Shown piece after piece: positions 16,101 to 20,651 of a stretch of 20,651 bases of DNA (the stretch's first letter is position 1; each line of letters begins with the position of its first letter). The position numbers were made by a program, and so were the translations under genes. The notes under the pieces are model-generated. The model had not been told where the DNA came from and made no database searches. It worked only from the letters and a program-made list of their open reading frames with translations. Source of the stretch: a virus; the IMG/VR virus record IMGVR_UViG_3300030328_003971, positions 1 through 20,651 of that record, one strand, 5' to 3'.

Positions 16101-19100
16101 ATAAAAGTTTATTCAATAGTGCTAAATCTATTGTTGAAGTTGGGGCAGGTGCTACTTATAAGGAACTCCATCAAGTATTATGGACATATGATGGTACAGA
16201 TATCTTTAGTCAACAAGGACCTATTCTTTCAGTCGGTCCTACAGATGGTAAGTTTGGTCCTACAGGATATGGAATCACTGCCACTACTATAAGCACTGGA
16301 ATCGGTACATGTTGGGCAGAGATTGATGGTTCTAATATTGTATTAAAGTATGATCCACCAACAACATATCCAACAACATCATTAAGAACCAATGTATTAA
16401 CATTAGGATTATATACGGAGAATGATTTAATTAATACTCCTAATACAAATGCTCTTACTTATGGAGCAGCAAGAGATAGTATTTCTATACATGAATATAA
16501 TGCTTTGAATGGTGATCGTGTTAATAAGAAACAATTTAGGTTAACATCAGCTACTACTCCTATTTTCGCAAAAATCTTTAATCCTGCAGATGTTGTATCT
16601 GGAACTACTTTCACTATAGAAGATCATTTCTTTAGAACTGGAGAAGAGTTAGTATACAAACCAGGAACTACATTTATTGGAGTTTCATCCTCTCCTATGA
16701 CACATTCTTCAGGACCAGCAACTGTCCCTTCTGCAGTCTATGTTAATAGGATTAATAAGGATCAGTTTACATTATCATCCTCAAGAAGTTCATCTGGAGT
16801 TCCTGGTGCTCCTCTTGATATTACAGGTTATGGTGTTGGAAATGCTCATGAGTTATCAATGCCTTTAGCAAATTCAAAATCTGTAATAACAATTGATAAT
16901 ATTATTCAATCTCCTATAGCATTTACAAGTATTAACTTTGATTTGGCTGATAATGCTGATGCAACTGGAGCACCTCCTCAACAGGGTATCGATGCAACAA
17001 GAACGACTTTCGCACTAACTGGTATTTCATCAATAGTTCCAAATGATTTATTGAAGTTTGAGGATGAATATGTAAGAGTAATTAATATTGGTACAGGAAC
17101 TACTTCAGTTGGACCTATTACAAACTTTGGTTCTTATAACTTGGTTACCGTTGAAAGAGGATTTGTAGGAACTTTTGCAGACAAACATGATGATGGTACG
17201 AATGGTAGAGTTTATAGAGGTTCTTATAATATTGTTGGTGAGAATATTAACTTTACAGAACCACCTAGAGGAAATTCTCAGGTACTCAAAACTAGGAGTA
17301 ATTTACCATTCCCTCGTTCAGAGTTTACAGGAAGAGTTTTCCTTAGAAATGATTATTCGACTAATGCTGTATATGATGATATATCAGACCAGTTTACAGG
17401 TATTGGAAGAACATTTAATCTAACTGTTGGGGGTGCAAATACAACAGGTATAGGAAGTACTGGTGGTAATGCAATACTTACTATAAACAGTCTTTTCCAA
17501 AGACCAAGTACTCCAAATAATGCCAATAACAATTTTTCTATTGATGATACTGGAAACGTAACAGCACCTATCAAGTATAGATGGTATGTTCGTGAGATTG
17601 CTTCTGCTGGTTCTGGTTATAGTAATGGTACTGATGTGGCTACTACAGGTGGAACTGGTACTGGATTGAAAGTTGATATTACAACCTCTGCTGGTGCAGT
17701 TCAAACAGTTACAATTACTACTGATGGTACTGGTTATACATCTGGAGATACCATAACAATTAGTGGTGGTGGTGGAAATGCAACCTTTATACTCTCTGGA
17801 AAAACATCTGTTGTCTTTAGTGGTGTTAGAGTAGATGTAAATGATGTTCCTACTATAGTTCCTTATGATGTAAATCAGAACGCAATACCTAGAGGTGGTG
17901 TGATTGTTTCTTTAGGAAGTACTGAAGGATTGGGATATGCTCCTTTAAGAAGTTCTATAGCATATGCTGAACTTGGGATTGGAAACTCTGGAAGTATTGT
18001 GGGTATTGCAACAACAGCAACAATAGGAGAACCTATTCCTATTTCTTCAGCAATCTATAATAATGAAACTGGAGATATGGAGGTTACTACTGCAGAACCT
18101 CATAACCTTGAAGTTGGTATTATTAAAGATGTCAAGTTCGTAGGTTTAGAATTTACATGTAGCAATAACTTTGATGTCTATGCTGCAGAATACAATCCCA
18201 CAACTGGTGAGATGGTATTAAACATTGGTGATCATCCATTAGGAATAGGTCAGAGTGTGGGTATTGCTACTGAGTCATTAGGATTTACATGTGACCATGG
18301 TGCAGGTACTCACTATTATCCACGTACTACAGACCCTCTTGCTGGCATTACTACTCATATTAGAGCAGTAACACATAATACGATTACTATAAACGTTTTG
18401 GATAATGATGAAATACCATCTACTAATGTTACTCCTCATACCTTTGTAAGTGCTAGACCTGATGCTGTTATTGTAAGAAGTGGATATTCTGGCCTAACAA
18501 GTAATGTATTCCCTTATGCAGGAACAGGTCTTGGTGATATAAGTTATCTTCTTAAGATTAGTTCTGGTGGTACTGGTTATAGTAATAGTACTAATGTGGC
18601 TACTACAGGTGGAACTGGTACTGGATTGAAAGTTGATATTACACAGGTTGGTGGTAATGTTCGAACAGTTACAATTAATACTACCAGTACCACTCCTACT
18701 GGTTATGTATCTGGAGATATTATAACAATTTCTGGTGGTGGTGGAAATGCAACCCTTATAATATCCAAGAAAACATCTTTAGTTTATCCTATTGAGAAAG
18801 TTTCTATTGGTAACTTTGTACATAGGTTCGAAAGTGCTCTGACAGGTGCTGTTTATAGAGGTGGTAACTATCCACACACATACGTTGCAGCATCGACTGG
18901 AGCAAGTGCTATTGTTAATACTACTGGTGGTGGTAGTGCTGTTATAGGAAAACCATCTGCTGCTGATTATAACGCAGTAACAGGAGTTTTGACATTAACA
19001 TTTTCTGGTGTTCATGGATTATCAACTGGTAATACTATTAAGGTTGCTGATAAGTCTTTAGCATTTACTTGCTCAAGAGATAATCATAAAACAATACACA

Positions 19101-20651
19101 AATATCCTAGAGAAAGTGATCCAAAGTTTGACACAGATATGTCAGTCACCGAGATTGATGTTAATACCATTACTGTAAATGTTGGTACATCACCTATCGT
19201 TTCTAAAACACCAACTGCAGCAACTTATACTCCAAGTACTGGATTATTAGAAATGACTGTTGGTTCTGGTCATGGATGGACAAGTGCTGGTACCTTAACA
19301 AATCCAGTTACTGCTGCTAACTATACAGAAACATCTGGAAAACTGGTTATTACTAGTAGTGCTCATGGTCTATCAGTTGGTGAATATGTAAAACTGAATG
19401 ATGGATGTTTATCATTTACTTGCACAAGAGATAATGATGCTACAGTTCATGCTTATCCTAGAGTATCTGATCCTGCTCATGCTAAATGGCTTCCTATTAC
19501 AAATAGATCAACCAATACATTTACCATATATGTTGGTGCGGCTAGAAATGATGCTTTCGTCGATTATCAATATGTACATAAATTTGTAACAGATTCATAT
19601 GTGGAAGGTGGTATTCTAGTAGGAACGGATGCTTCCTATGCAGGTATTACAACTGCTGGATTGACCTTTAGTTGTGATAGGGATGACTATTCTACATTAC
19701 ATGCTTATCCTCGTCTTACAGACCCTGCAGGTGATGGAGCAGTAGTAGCAGTACAATCACATACAACAGATACAATTACAGTTGATGTTGGTAAGTTACC
19801 TTCTTATAGGTTTAGTACAAATGTTGGTATAAACTCTATTCCACACACTTATGTTGGTCGTGGATATACTTATCCATGGTATGGTGATGCTAACTTTGGT
19901 TCTGGATATAGAGTAGGAGTTGGAAGAACTAATATTTCTATCGATGTAGTGGATCTTCCATTCGATCATAAGTTTATTGGTGCATCTACTCCTATCCGTA
20001 AGTTAACATGGAATGGTGCAGAAATTACACCTACAGATGCAGATTATAATCCATCTACAGGTCTTATGATTGTTACTTCTGCTGGTCATGGATTAGATAA
20101 TGGTAATAATATTGGAATAGGAACAAATTCTCTAACATTCACATGTTCTAAGGATGGTCATGCTACAGAACATACCTATCCAAGAGGAACAGGAATTACA
20201 ACAGATCCTTCTTATAATACTTTGATACCAGTTACTAAGATTAATGATGATACATTTAGTGTAAATGTAGGTTCATCAGTTGGTACTGGTGCTAGTGTTG
20301 TTGCTACAGTAGGAGCAGGGGGTACTGTAGACTTTGCTTTAATAGGAATGGGTACAAACTATGCCAATCCTCAGTTAGTCATCCCTGAACCCTCATACGC
20401 AAGCTTAGGGGTTACTGGAGTATCTCGTTTAGATGGTACGACTAATACTGGAACTGGATTATTATTGAATATTGATGTTGGTGCTGCGTCTACTGTAGGA
20501 ATAGGATCCACTTTATTCTCAGTTAAGAACTGGGAGATTGTAAGAAATGGTTATGGATTTAGAAGAGGGGATGTATTTACTCCAGTTGGACTAGTGGAGG
20601 GAGAATATGGTGTTGTTACGCAAGCAACATTTGAAGTTTTGGATACATTCT
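7184..20651 (+). CDS. Giant tail/baseplate structural protein (3' end cut off)
   Basis: The frame is open from the ATG at 7184 to the window end: at least 4,489 residues, with no stop seen while reading it. The N-terminus starts MIQTGFESRVKVQQIIDSQL and continues with TVDFLKQYYIGQEYQGGPID, a beginning I recall from giant virion proteins encoded after gene 6 in T4-like cyanophages, in the place of T4 gene 7. Landmarks by residue: IxVxSTKGF...ITYTG block (85-115); an LYEAKGTDESFRILFNVLYG block found in baseplate proteins (200-217); tandem GxGY repeats (1087-1210); YHYH-type domain (1258-1361); Gly/Thr-rich modules near 1707, 2112, 3472 and 3792; a conserved YYQNLSYTIKS block near 2572; FTC...HxYPR modules from about 3698 onward. 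It is Gly/Ser/Thr/Asn-rich with no membrane segment, as for a beta-rich fibre or spike. The role, a tail structure or wedge-fibre protein, is inferred. Confidence 0.85.
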   Translation, partial: MIQTGFESRVKVQQIIDSQLPEYILDESPKTVDFLKQYYIGQEYQGGPIDITDNLDQYLKLDNLTPEVVVGSTTLSTGIAATTTTIEVASTKGFPENYGLLKINDEVITYTGLTTNTFTGCKRGFCGITSYHELNNQEELVFSDTTAAAHTSNSNIQNLSSLFLKEFYKKTKSTLTPGLEDVPFTDPINAGNFIKESRSLYEAKGTDESFRILFNVLYGETPQVVNLEEFLIKPSSANFVRREVAIGDVISGDITKLVGQTIFKEGDLTTSASIAEVEAFTRTGISYTENKQYYKLSLFLGYSNSESAIQGDFKITPTSKSLSAVSANSSTIMVDSTIGFGQTGTLVSGANTSIYYTSKSINQFFGVSGITSPIANADNIIGGDIYYGYENGDTTKKVRIRLNGVLSEFEQTSSTLDVDEGQEITVKNIGNLIVNPSTDRTYEEIFANSWIYNTGVRYKVQGDTFSAAIKFTLFDNLDRSSLKTGDTVQIFRRGSDTPETLGSGATTAYIKNDGLQANEPWNTKSKEVELSDNYTGNGEIDIRRVINTARSVGAPLEYDPSFSDVQNVYVGSGKTAYVASNSLPSGTTDALSGVTTSFKNTITTSTQTFVAVGLLDPLSTEPTYDTTIRFNNAVPFMRGDSLYYNPTGTPLTGLSTGRYYVDVVNASNGDVKLYNSPALIDGVNYLPFKLGTANIADQKFTLFSQKDGLIGPQKVFKAFSLEQSTATGTQVPTTFGPTGVLINGVEITNYKSTDKIYYGPLTSTNILNQGTDYDVINLPHIEVAAGVGTLALIQPVLTGTMTEAVVDPQGFNVDRVLSIDVTGGNGTAVIEPLIESKKRSVSFDARGVWEGGGVGFIGLAGTTITFLENHSFVRGQEIIYNSEGNIEIGVGIGTSTLGNYANYFANVINTTTISLHNTKTDANNQTNPIGIRTSSGGIQKFQTLADLKTIIGTEVVDGGTFTNRQLRVQPKNISIIYNTVNFENHGFNDGDLLEYKTWGTEITGIVTANQYCVLKDDDNSFKLADAGIGGTDLTNYSRRNSVILGSQGVGEQIFKYPDISVAVNYVPIGGTTNIDSIVLTPTVRGSIVDSYLYEKGTGYGSTTINFESQPLITIKTGKDCALTPVIINGQIVSVNIQNAGDEYYSVPDINIIDESGAGSGAILRPVIENRKITSVVVANTGIGYSSTHTSIKVTSTGKNGKIEAKVRPLTIDIRKKYDSDELLLPSDNKLKYTVCGYGATYRNSFGEDPTLISKIIGWAYDGNPIYGPYGNSDPQDSSSGAKRLVSGYTASTSNVIDRPSFNLGMFVEDYKFDNSGDLDENNGRFSKTPEFPDGVYAYYATIYSSSHPEYANQSQFPYFIGDSYRSLPLEQNFNQSSDFAKTDLVRNTFPYRSSSINVDNDYIIEPNEIDKQKVLIESVSSGSVDEVSIVSAGSSYKVGDILTFDDTHTDGGGLSVKVSSLIGEDIYSVTNSSVSYSNVVFTKQSDNSVRGTITGNHILNNQDVVTVSGFTTSLSALNNRYTIGINTAHTILTNPLPTNKGTGAGTTEIVVADIPASVSVGSSIGIGTETGKILNIYRNENVLTVERGVNEDDKAAGVGVTYHQNSFTFNQPIDDLDSKVNDIVYFNPDKAVGFGTTAGAPSHLQKSFTFANRTITRNVPCGRVYIPNHPFTEGQEVTYTQAGSTALTYVSVGSTPSVWDTPATFDTLVGGSGYSNGARVATTGGTGTELYVTIATSAGAVTGVTLPTLASGDAGRNYTVGDIITITGGGGNATFRIATLATNVPTSSYYIRHPFGLSSSETLYISNATPTTVGLKTEKTGPEILFTSGGSDSDLFSLESNYTQEKGTVSRINTEVTTVKSHGLKIGDTVSLKATVGLTTGVGIGSTDIAISRQSGTGYILVDPIEYDHTATYPPSTFYNGSEHNFNTGDKVYLTNTSGTLPTGLSERAYFVYVQSSKFFQLCETYKDTQSPANIISFTGTPTGTRTFSKINPPIKVIKNNSPRFNLKDPSLSGYDLKFYYDKEFKNEFVSTATTTTSFNITTLGIVGSGINGSKTINYNGELPDKLYYTLGKSGYISTADTTVQNYSKIEYVDSEYNGTYDTILTGPTINITSAGSGYSNGINVSTTGGTGSGLTVDIKTSAGNVQTVAINTAGTGYTSGDTITISGGGGNATFTIFFVFTVVSDSSLDDTFLTPSITDTLKYTTTSTNTIGGVDGTNIISGGSDYKKLPTFVGSLSTEGSGLYAVSKSKSIGNINQTRIINEGFEYSSDPTLRPEAFISPIITINNSNTIGVVTTVYGGSGYGNPPKITIVDTITRETIDSGILEANMSGSAINIVDIKQPPYGLPETPVTLFTTNNDNGVGINTILSDRVVGGSGIFTCFFATTNPSAFAVNDRVFIEGVTKIVGSGGTGFNSADVGYKFGRVVSYVGGVIEDAVKITYEDDFISTNCGMADTVQSVASIIKKSDYPSFSVYQVPSNFIEGEQLISNNIERDLFIASSNDDFIKVSGVYLLSVGEVITGKVSGVRATIENIRNNEGTYIIKYGVEKNIGWSDDIGKLSSDNQVTPDNDYYQNLSYTIKSTKTFDELRSPVNGLLHTSGLKNFADTGITSTSKVGIGSTSYTLSIQDIISDNRVDTINNWANAEDLSSLTTSSKTVKLTNKRLTPYQLARSNEVLLIDNINSQFSNLDGSPSTYLNIENLVGKSSYIEYTIRISNLTYSEVQLVELVILNNGTDITLLKKSELDDTSRIGDFSIVEDVFGNKYLTFTPLPNAFDYDYDLKVLKSAVSNNNLIATQPVGFSKMMSSVGIAQKTSAGIATANIVSLDSSEYESVLVKTALTNTTTNEMSYVEIYAAHDSLGNAFMSEVFVDNDEPSGYSEDLPGTFKVGIMTASGGGITTFFVGFNNSLVNDDVQYKSRIVTFEADAASGEGKYHFKVTGQPDNAERTALYQSDTEVKATNTYPDGWTVASLDKSLFNSAKSIVEVGAGATYKELHQVLWTYDGTDIFSQQGPILSVGPTDGKFGPTGYGITATTISTGIGTCWAEIDGSNIVLKYDPPTTYPTTSLRTNVLTLGLYTENDLINTPNTNALTYGAARDSISIHEYNALNGDRVNKKQFRLTSATTPIFAKIFNPADVVSGTTFTIEDHFFRTGEELVYKPGTTFIGVSSSPMTHSSGPATVPSAVYVNRINKDQFTLSSSRSSSGVPGAPLDITGYGVGNAHELSMPLANSKSVITIDNIIQSPIAFTSINFDLADNADATGAPPQQGIDATRTTFALTGISSIVPNDLLKFEDEYVRVINIGTGTTSVGPITNFGSYNLVTVERGFVGTFADKHDDGTNGRVYRGSYNIVGENINFTEPPRGNSQVLKTRSNLPFPRSEFTGRVFLRNDYSTNAVYDDISDQFTGIGRTFNLTVGGANTTGIGSTGGNAILTINSLFQRPSTPNNANNNFSIDDTGNVTAPIKYRWYVREIASAGSGYSNGTDVATTGGTGTGLKVDITTSAGAVQTVTITTDGTGYTSGDTITISGGGGNATFILSGKTSVVFSGVRVDVNDVPTIVPYDVNQNAIPRGGVIVSLGSTEGLGYAPLRSSIAYAELGIGNSGSIVGIATTATIGEPIPISSAIYNNETGDMEVTTAEPHNLEVGIIKDVKFVGLEFTCSNNFDVYAAEYNPTTGEMVLNIGDHPLGIGQSVGIATESLGFTCDHGAGTHYYPRTTDPLAGITTHIRAVTHNTITINVLDNDEIPSTNVTPHTFVSARPDAVIVRSGYSGLTSNVFPYAGTGLGDISYLLKISSGGTGYSNSTNVATTGGTGTGLKVDITQVGGNVRTVTINTTSTTPTGYVSGDIITISGGGGNATLIISKKTSLVYPIEKVSIGNFVHRFESALTGAVYRGGNYPHTYVAASTGASAIVNTTGGGSAVIGKPSAADYNAVTGVLTLTFSGVHGLSTGNTIKVADKSLAFTCSRDNHKTIHKYPRESDPKFDTDMSVTEIDVNTITVNVGTSPIVSKTPTAATYTPSTGLLEMTVGSGHGWTSAGTLTNPVTAANYTETSGKLVITSSAHGLSVGEYVKLNDGCLSFTCTRDNDATVHAYPRVSDPAHAKWLPITNRSTNTFTIYVGAARNDAFVDYQYVHKFVTDSYVEGGILVGTDASYAGITTAGLTFSCDRDDYSTLHAYPRLTDPAGDGAVVAVQSHTTDTITVDVGKLPSYRFSTNVGINSIPHTYVGRGYTYPWYGDANFGSGYRVGVGRTNISIDVVDLPFDHKFIGASTPIRKLTWNGAEITPTDADYNPSTGLMIVTSAGHGLDNGNNIGIGTNSLTFTCSKDGHATEHTYPRGTGITTDPSYNTLIPVTKINDDTFSVNVGSSVGTGASVVATVGAGGTVDFALIGMGTNYANPQLVIPEPSYASLGVTGVSRLDGTTNTGTGLLLNIDVGAASTVGIGSTLFSVKNWEIVRNGYGFRRGDVFTPVGLVEGEYGVVTQATFEVLDTF
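10442..10810 (+). repeat. Tandem GxGY beta-repeats in the giant protein
   Basis: Residues 1087-1209 contain three spaced copies of a strand-turn pattern: YEKGTGYGSTTINF, NAGDEYYSVPDINI and NTGIGYSSTHTSIKV, separated by SGAGSGA and GKIEAK type linkers. This looks like a short beta-solenoid-style array. Confidence 0.6.
10955..11266 (+). other. YHYH-type domain lacking the eponymous histidines
   Basis: Residues 1258-1361 contain WAYDGNPIYGPYG, later LDENNGRFSKTPEFPDGVYA with YYATI, and FPYFIG. This is the ordered signature I associate with the YHYH domain: a WAYDGxPIYGPYG turn, an L(D/E)ENNGRF strand, a TPEFP turn and a terminal YPYFIG. The family motif YHYH reads YAYY here (residues 1336-1339), so both histidines are lost, as far as I recall is common in cyanophage copies. 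Confidence 0.75.
12302..12508 (+). repeat. Gly/Thr-rich module, copy 1 (divergent)
   Basis: A 69-residue copy with GGSGYSNGARVATTGGTGTE at the front and GGGGNATF at the end. It is the most diverged of the four in DNA, and carries a few extra residues before the second half (TLASGDAGRNYTVGDIITI). Confidence 0.7.
13517..13708 (+). repeat. Gly/Thr-rich module, copy 2
   Basis: A 64-residue copy: ITSAGSGYSNGINVSTTGGT, then GSGLTVDIKTSAGNVQTVAI and NTAGTGYTSGDTITISGGGG, ending NATF. Its DNA is about 92% identical to copy 3 over 192 bases by hand count. Confidence 0.85.
14882..15000 (+). other. Conserved YYQNLSY block of the giant protein
   Basis: Residues 2567-2606 include TPDNDYYQNLSYTIKSTKTF and then DELRSPVNGLLHTSGLKNFA. 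I recall this as one of the best-conserved stretches of cyanophage giant virion proteins. The function is unknown. It is bordered by mixed beta-rich sequence. Confidence 0.55.
17597..17788 (+). repeat. Gly/Thr-rich module, copy 3
   Basis: A 64-residue copy: IASAGSGYSNGTDVATTGGT, then GTGLKVDITTSAGAVQTVTI and TTDGTGYTSGDTITISGGGG, ending NATF. It starts 4,080 bases after copy 2. The flanking sequence looks like an interrupted conserved stretch (SIDDTGNVTAPIKY before, SGKTSVVFSGVRVD after). Confidence 0.85.
18275..20272 (+). repeat. Five FTC...HxYPR modules near the C-terminal side
   Basis: Five modules at 18275-18400, 19055-19186, 19406-19537, 19655-19792 and 20126-20272 share the pattern SLxFTCxRDxxxTxHxYPR, then xxDP, then about 20 residues, then an ITxxxxxTITVNVG strand. 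Each is preceded by a YxPSTGxL...HGLxxG strand pair or a relic of it, and several are followed by a YxHTFV segment. A degenerate FTC copy lies at about 18151. One Cys and one His per module sit at fixed spacing, which suggests metal binding or a conserved structural role. Confidence 0.75.
18557..18757 (+). repeat. Gly/Thr-rich module, copy 4
   Basis: A 67-residue copy: ISSGGTGYSNSTNVATTGGT, then GTGLKVDITQVGGNVRTVTI, with three extra residues (TTSTTPTGYVSGDI) in the second half. It shares a downstream KTS-L/V-V tail with copy 3, so the duplication between copies 3 and 4 extends past the module. Confidence 0.8.

Noticed and set aside
14077-17704. Minus-strand ORFs opposite the giant gene, including 116 and 94 residues
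   Set aside because: They are antisense to repeated Gly/Thr coding sequence, have no start signals, and their composition mirrors the plus strand.
12302-18757. CRISPR array or transposable element
   Set aside because: The repeats are about 200 bases, in frame, diverged and kilobases apart, with no inverted ends or transposase. They are coding modules.
10815-19589. Plus-strand ORFs of 60-85 residues within the giant gene (10815, 12411, 13818, 17175, 19398)
   Set aside because: All lie in the same +1 frame inside the continuous structural frame and show skewed Leu/Met-rich composition from T-rich codons. They are shadows.
1-20651. tRNA genes or an origin of replication
   Set aside because: No cloverleaf-compatible stretch, CCA-ended tRNA-like segment or iterated origin-type repeat was seen between the genes, and gaps are short.

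Overview
The window looks like part of a T4-like marine cyanophage genome (host probably Synechococcus or Prochlorococcus). The anchors are a gp25-like and a gp6-like baseplate wedge protein in tandem, a perfect T4-type late promoter (TATAAATA) just upstream of them, a giant virion protein of the kind that follows gp6 in these phages, and several small proteins I recognise from that group. This rests on recalled family resemblance; no search was run. No tRNA, rRNA, CRISPR or insertion sequence was found.

Region 1 (1-3350) is an accessory block of short, densely packed plus-strand genes, visibly richer in G+C than the rest. It holds a gene tail, a 90-residue unknown, a 41-residue acidic peptide, a 65-residue conserved small protein, a Lys/Thr/Pro-rich basic protein, a 115-residue unknown, an EcoRI-like PD-(D/E)XK nuclease and a ligase-like nucleotidyltransferase. 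Almost every intergenic gap repeats one design: stop codon, GC-rich hairpin with a T tract, a -10 box (often extended TGn) and a short leader resembling AGAGTA-CCAA before the ATG. Each transcription unit therefore seems to carry its own terminator and promoter.

Region 2 (3350-4760) holds an AbrB/SpoVT-like small protein. It is followed by a fully consensus sigma-70 promoter (TTGACA, 17 bp, TATAAT) that overlaps its stop codon. That promoter precedes a GT-A-like glycosyltransferase and two small overlapping genes, closed by a strong terminator.

Region 3 (4760-20651) is the late structural operon: late promoter, gene 25, gene 6, then one reading frame open from 7184 to the end of the window (at least 4,489 codons). 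I read this frame through the window and found no stop. The protein carries a conserved baseplate-type N-terminus, tandem GxGY beta repeats, a YHYH-type domain, four copies of a 64-69 residue Gly/Thr-rich module (two about 92% identical in DNA) and five FTC...HxYPR modules.

The most interesting items are the EcoRI-like nuclease lacking the EcoRI inner arm and with no visible methylase, its nucleotidyltransferase neighbour, the repeated terminator-promoter cassettes, and the duplicated modules inside the giant protein.
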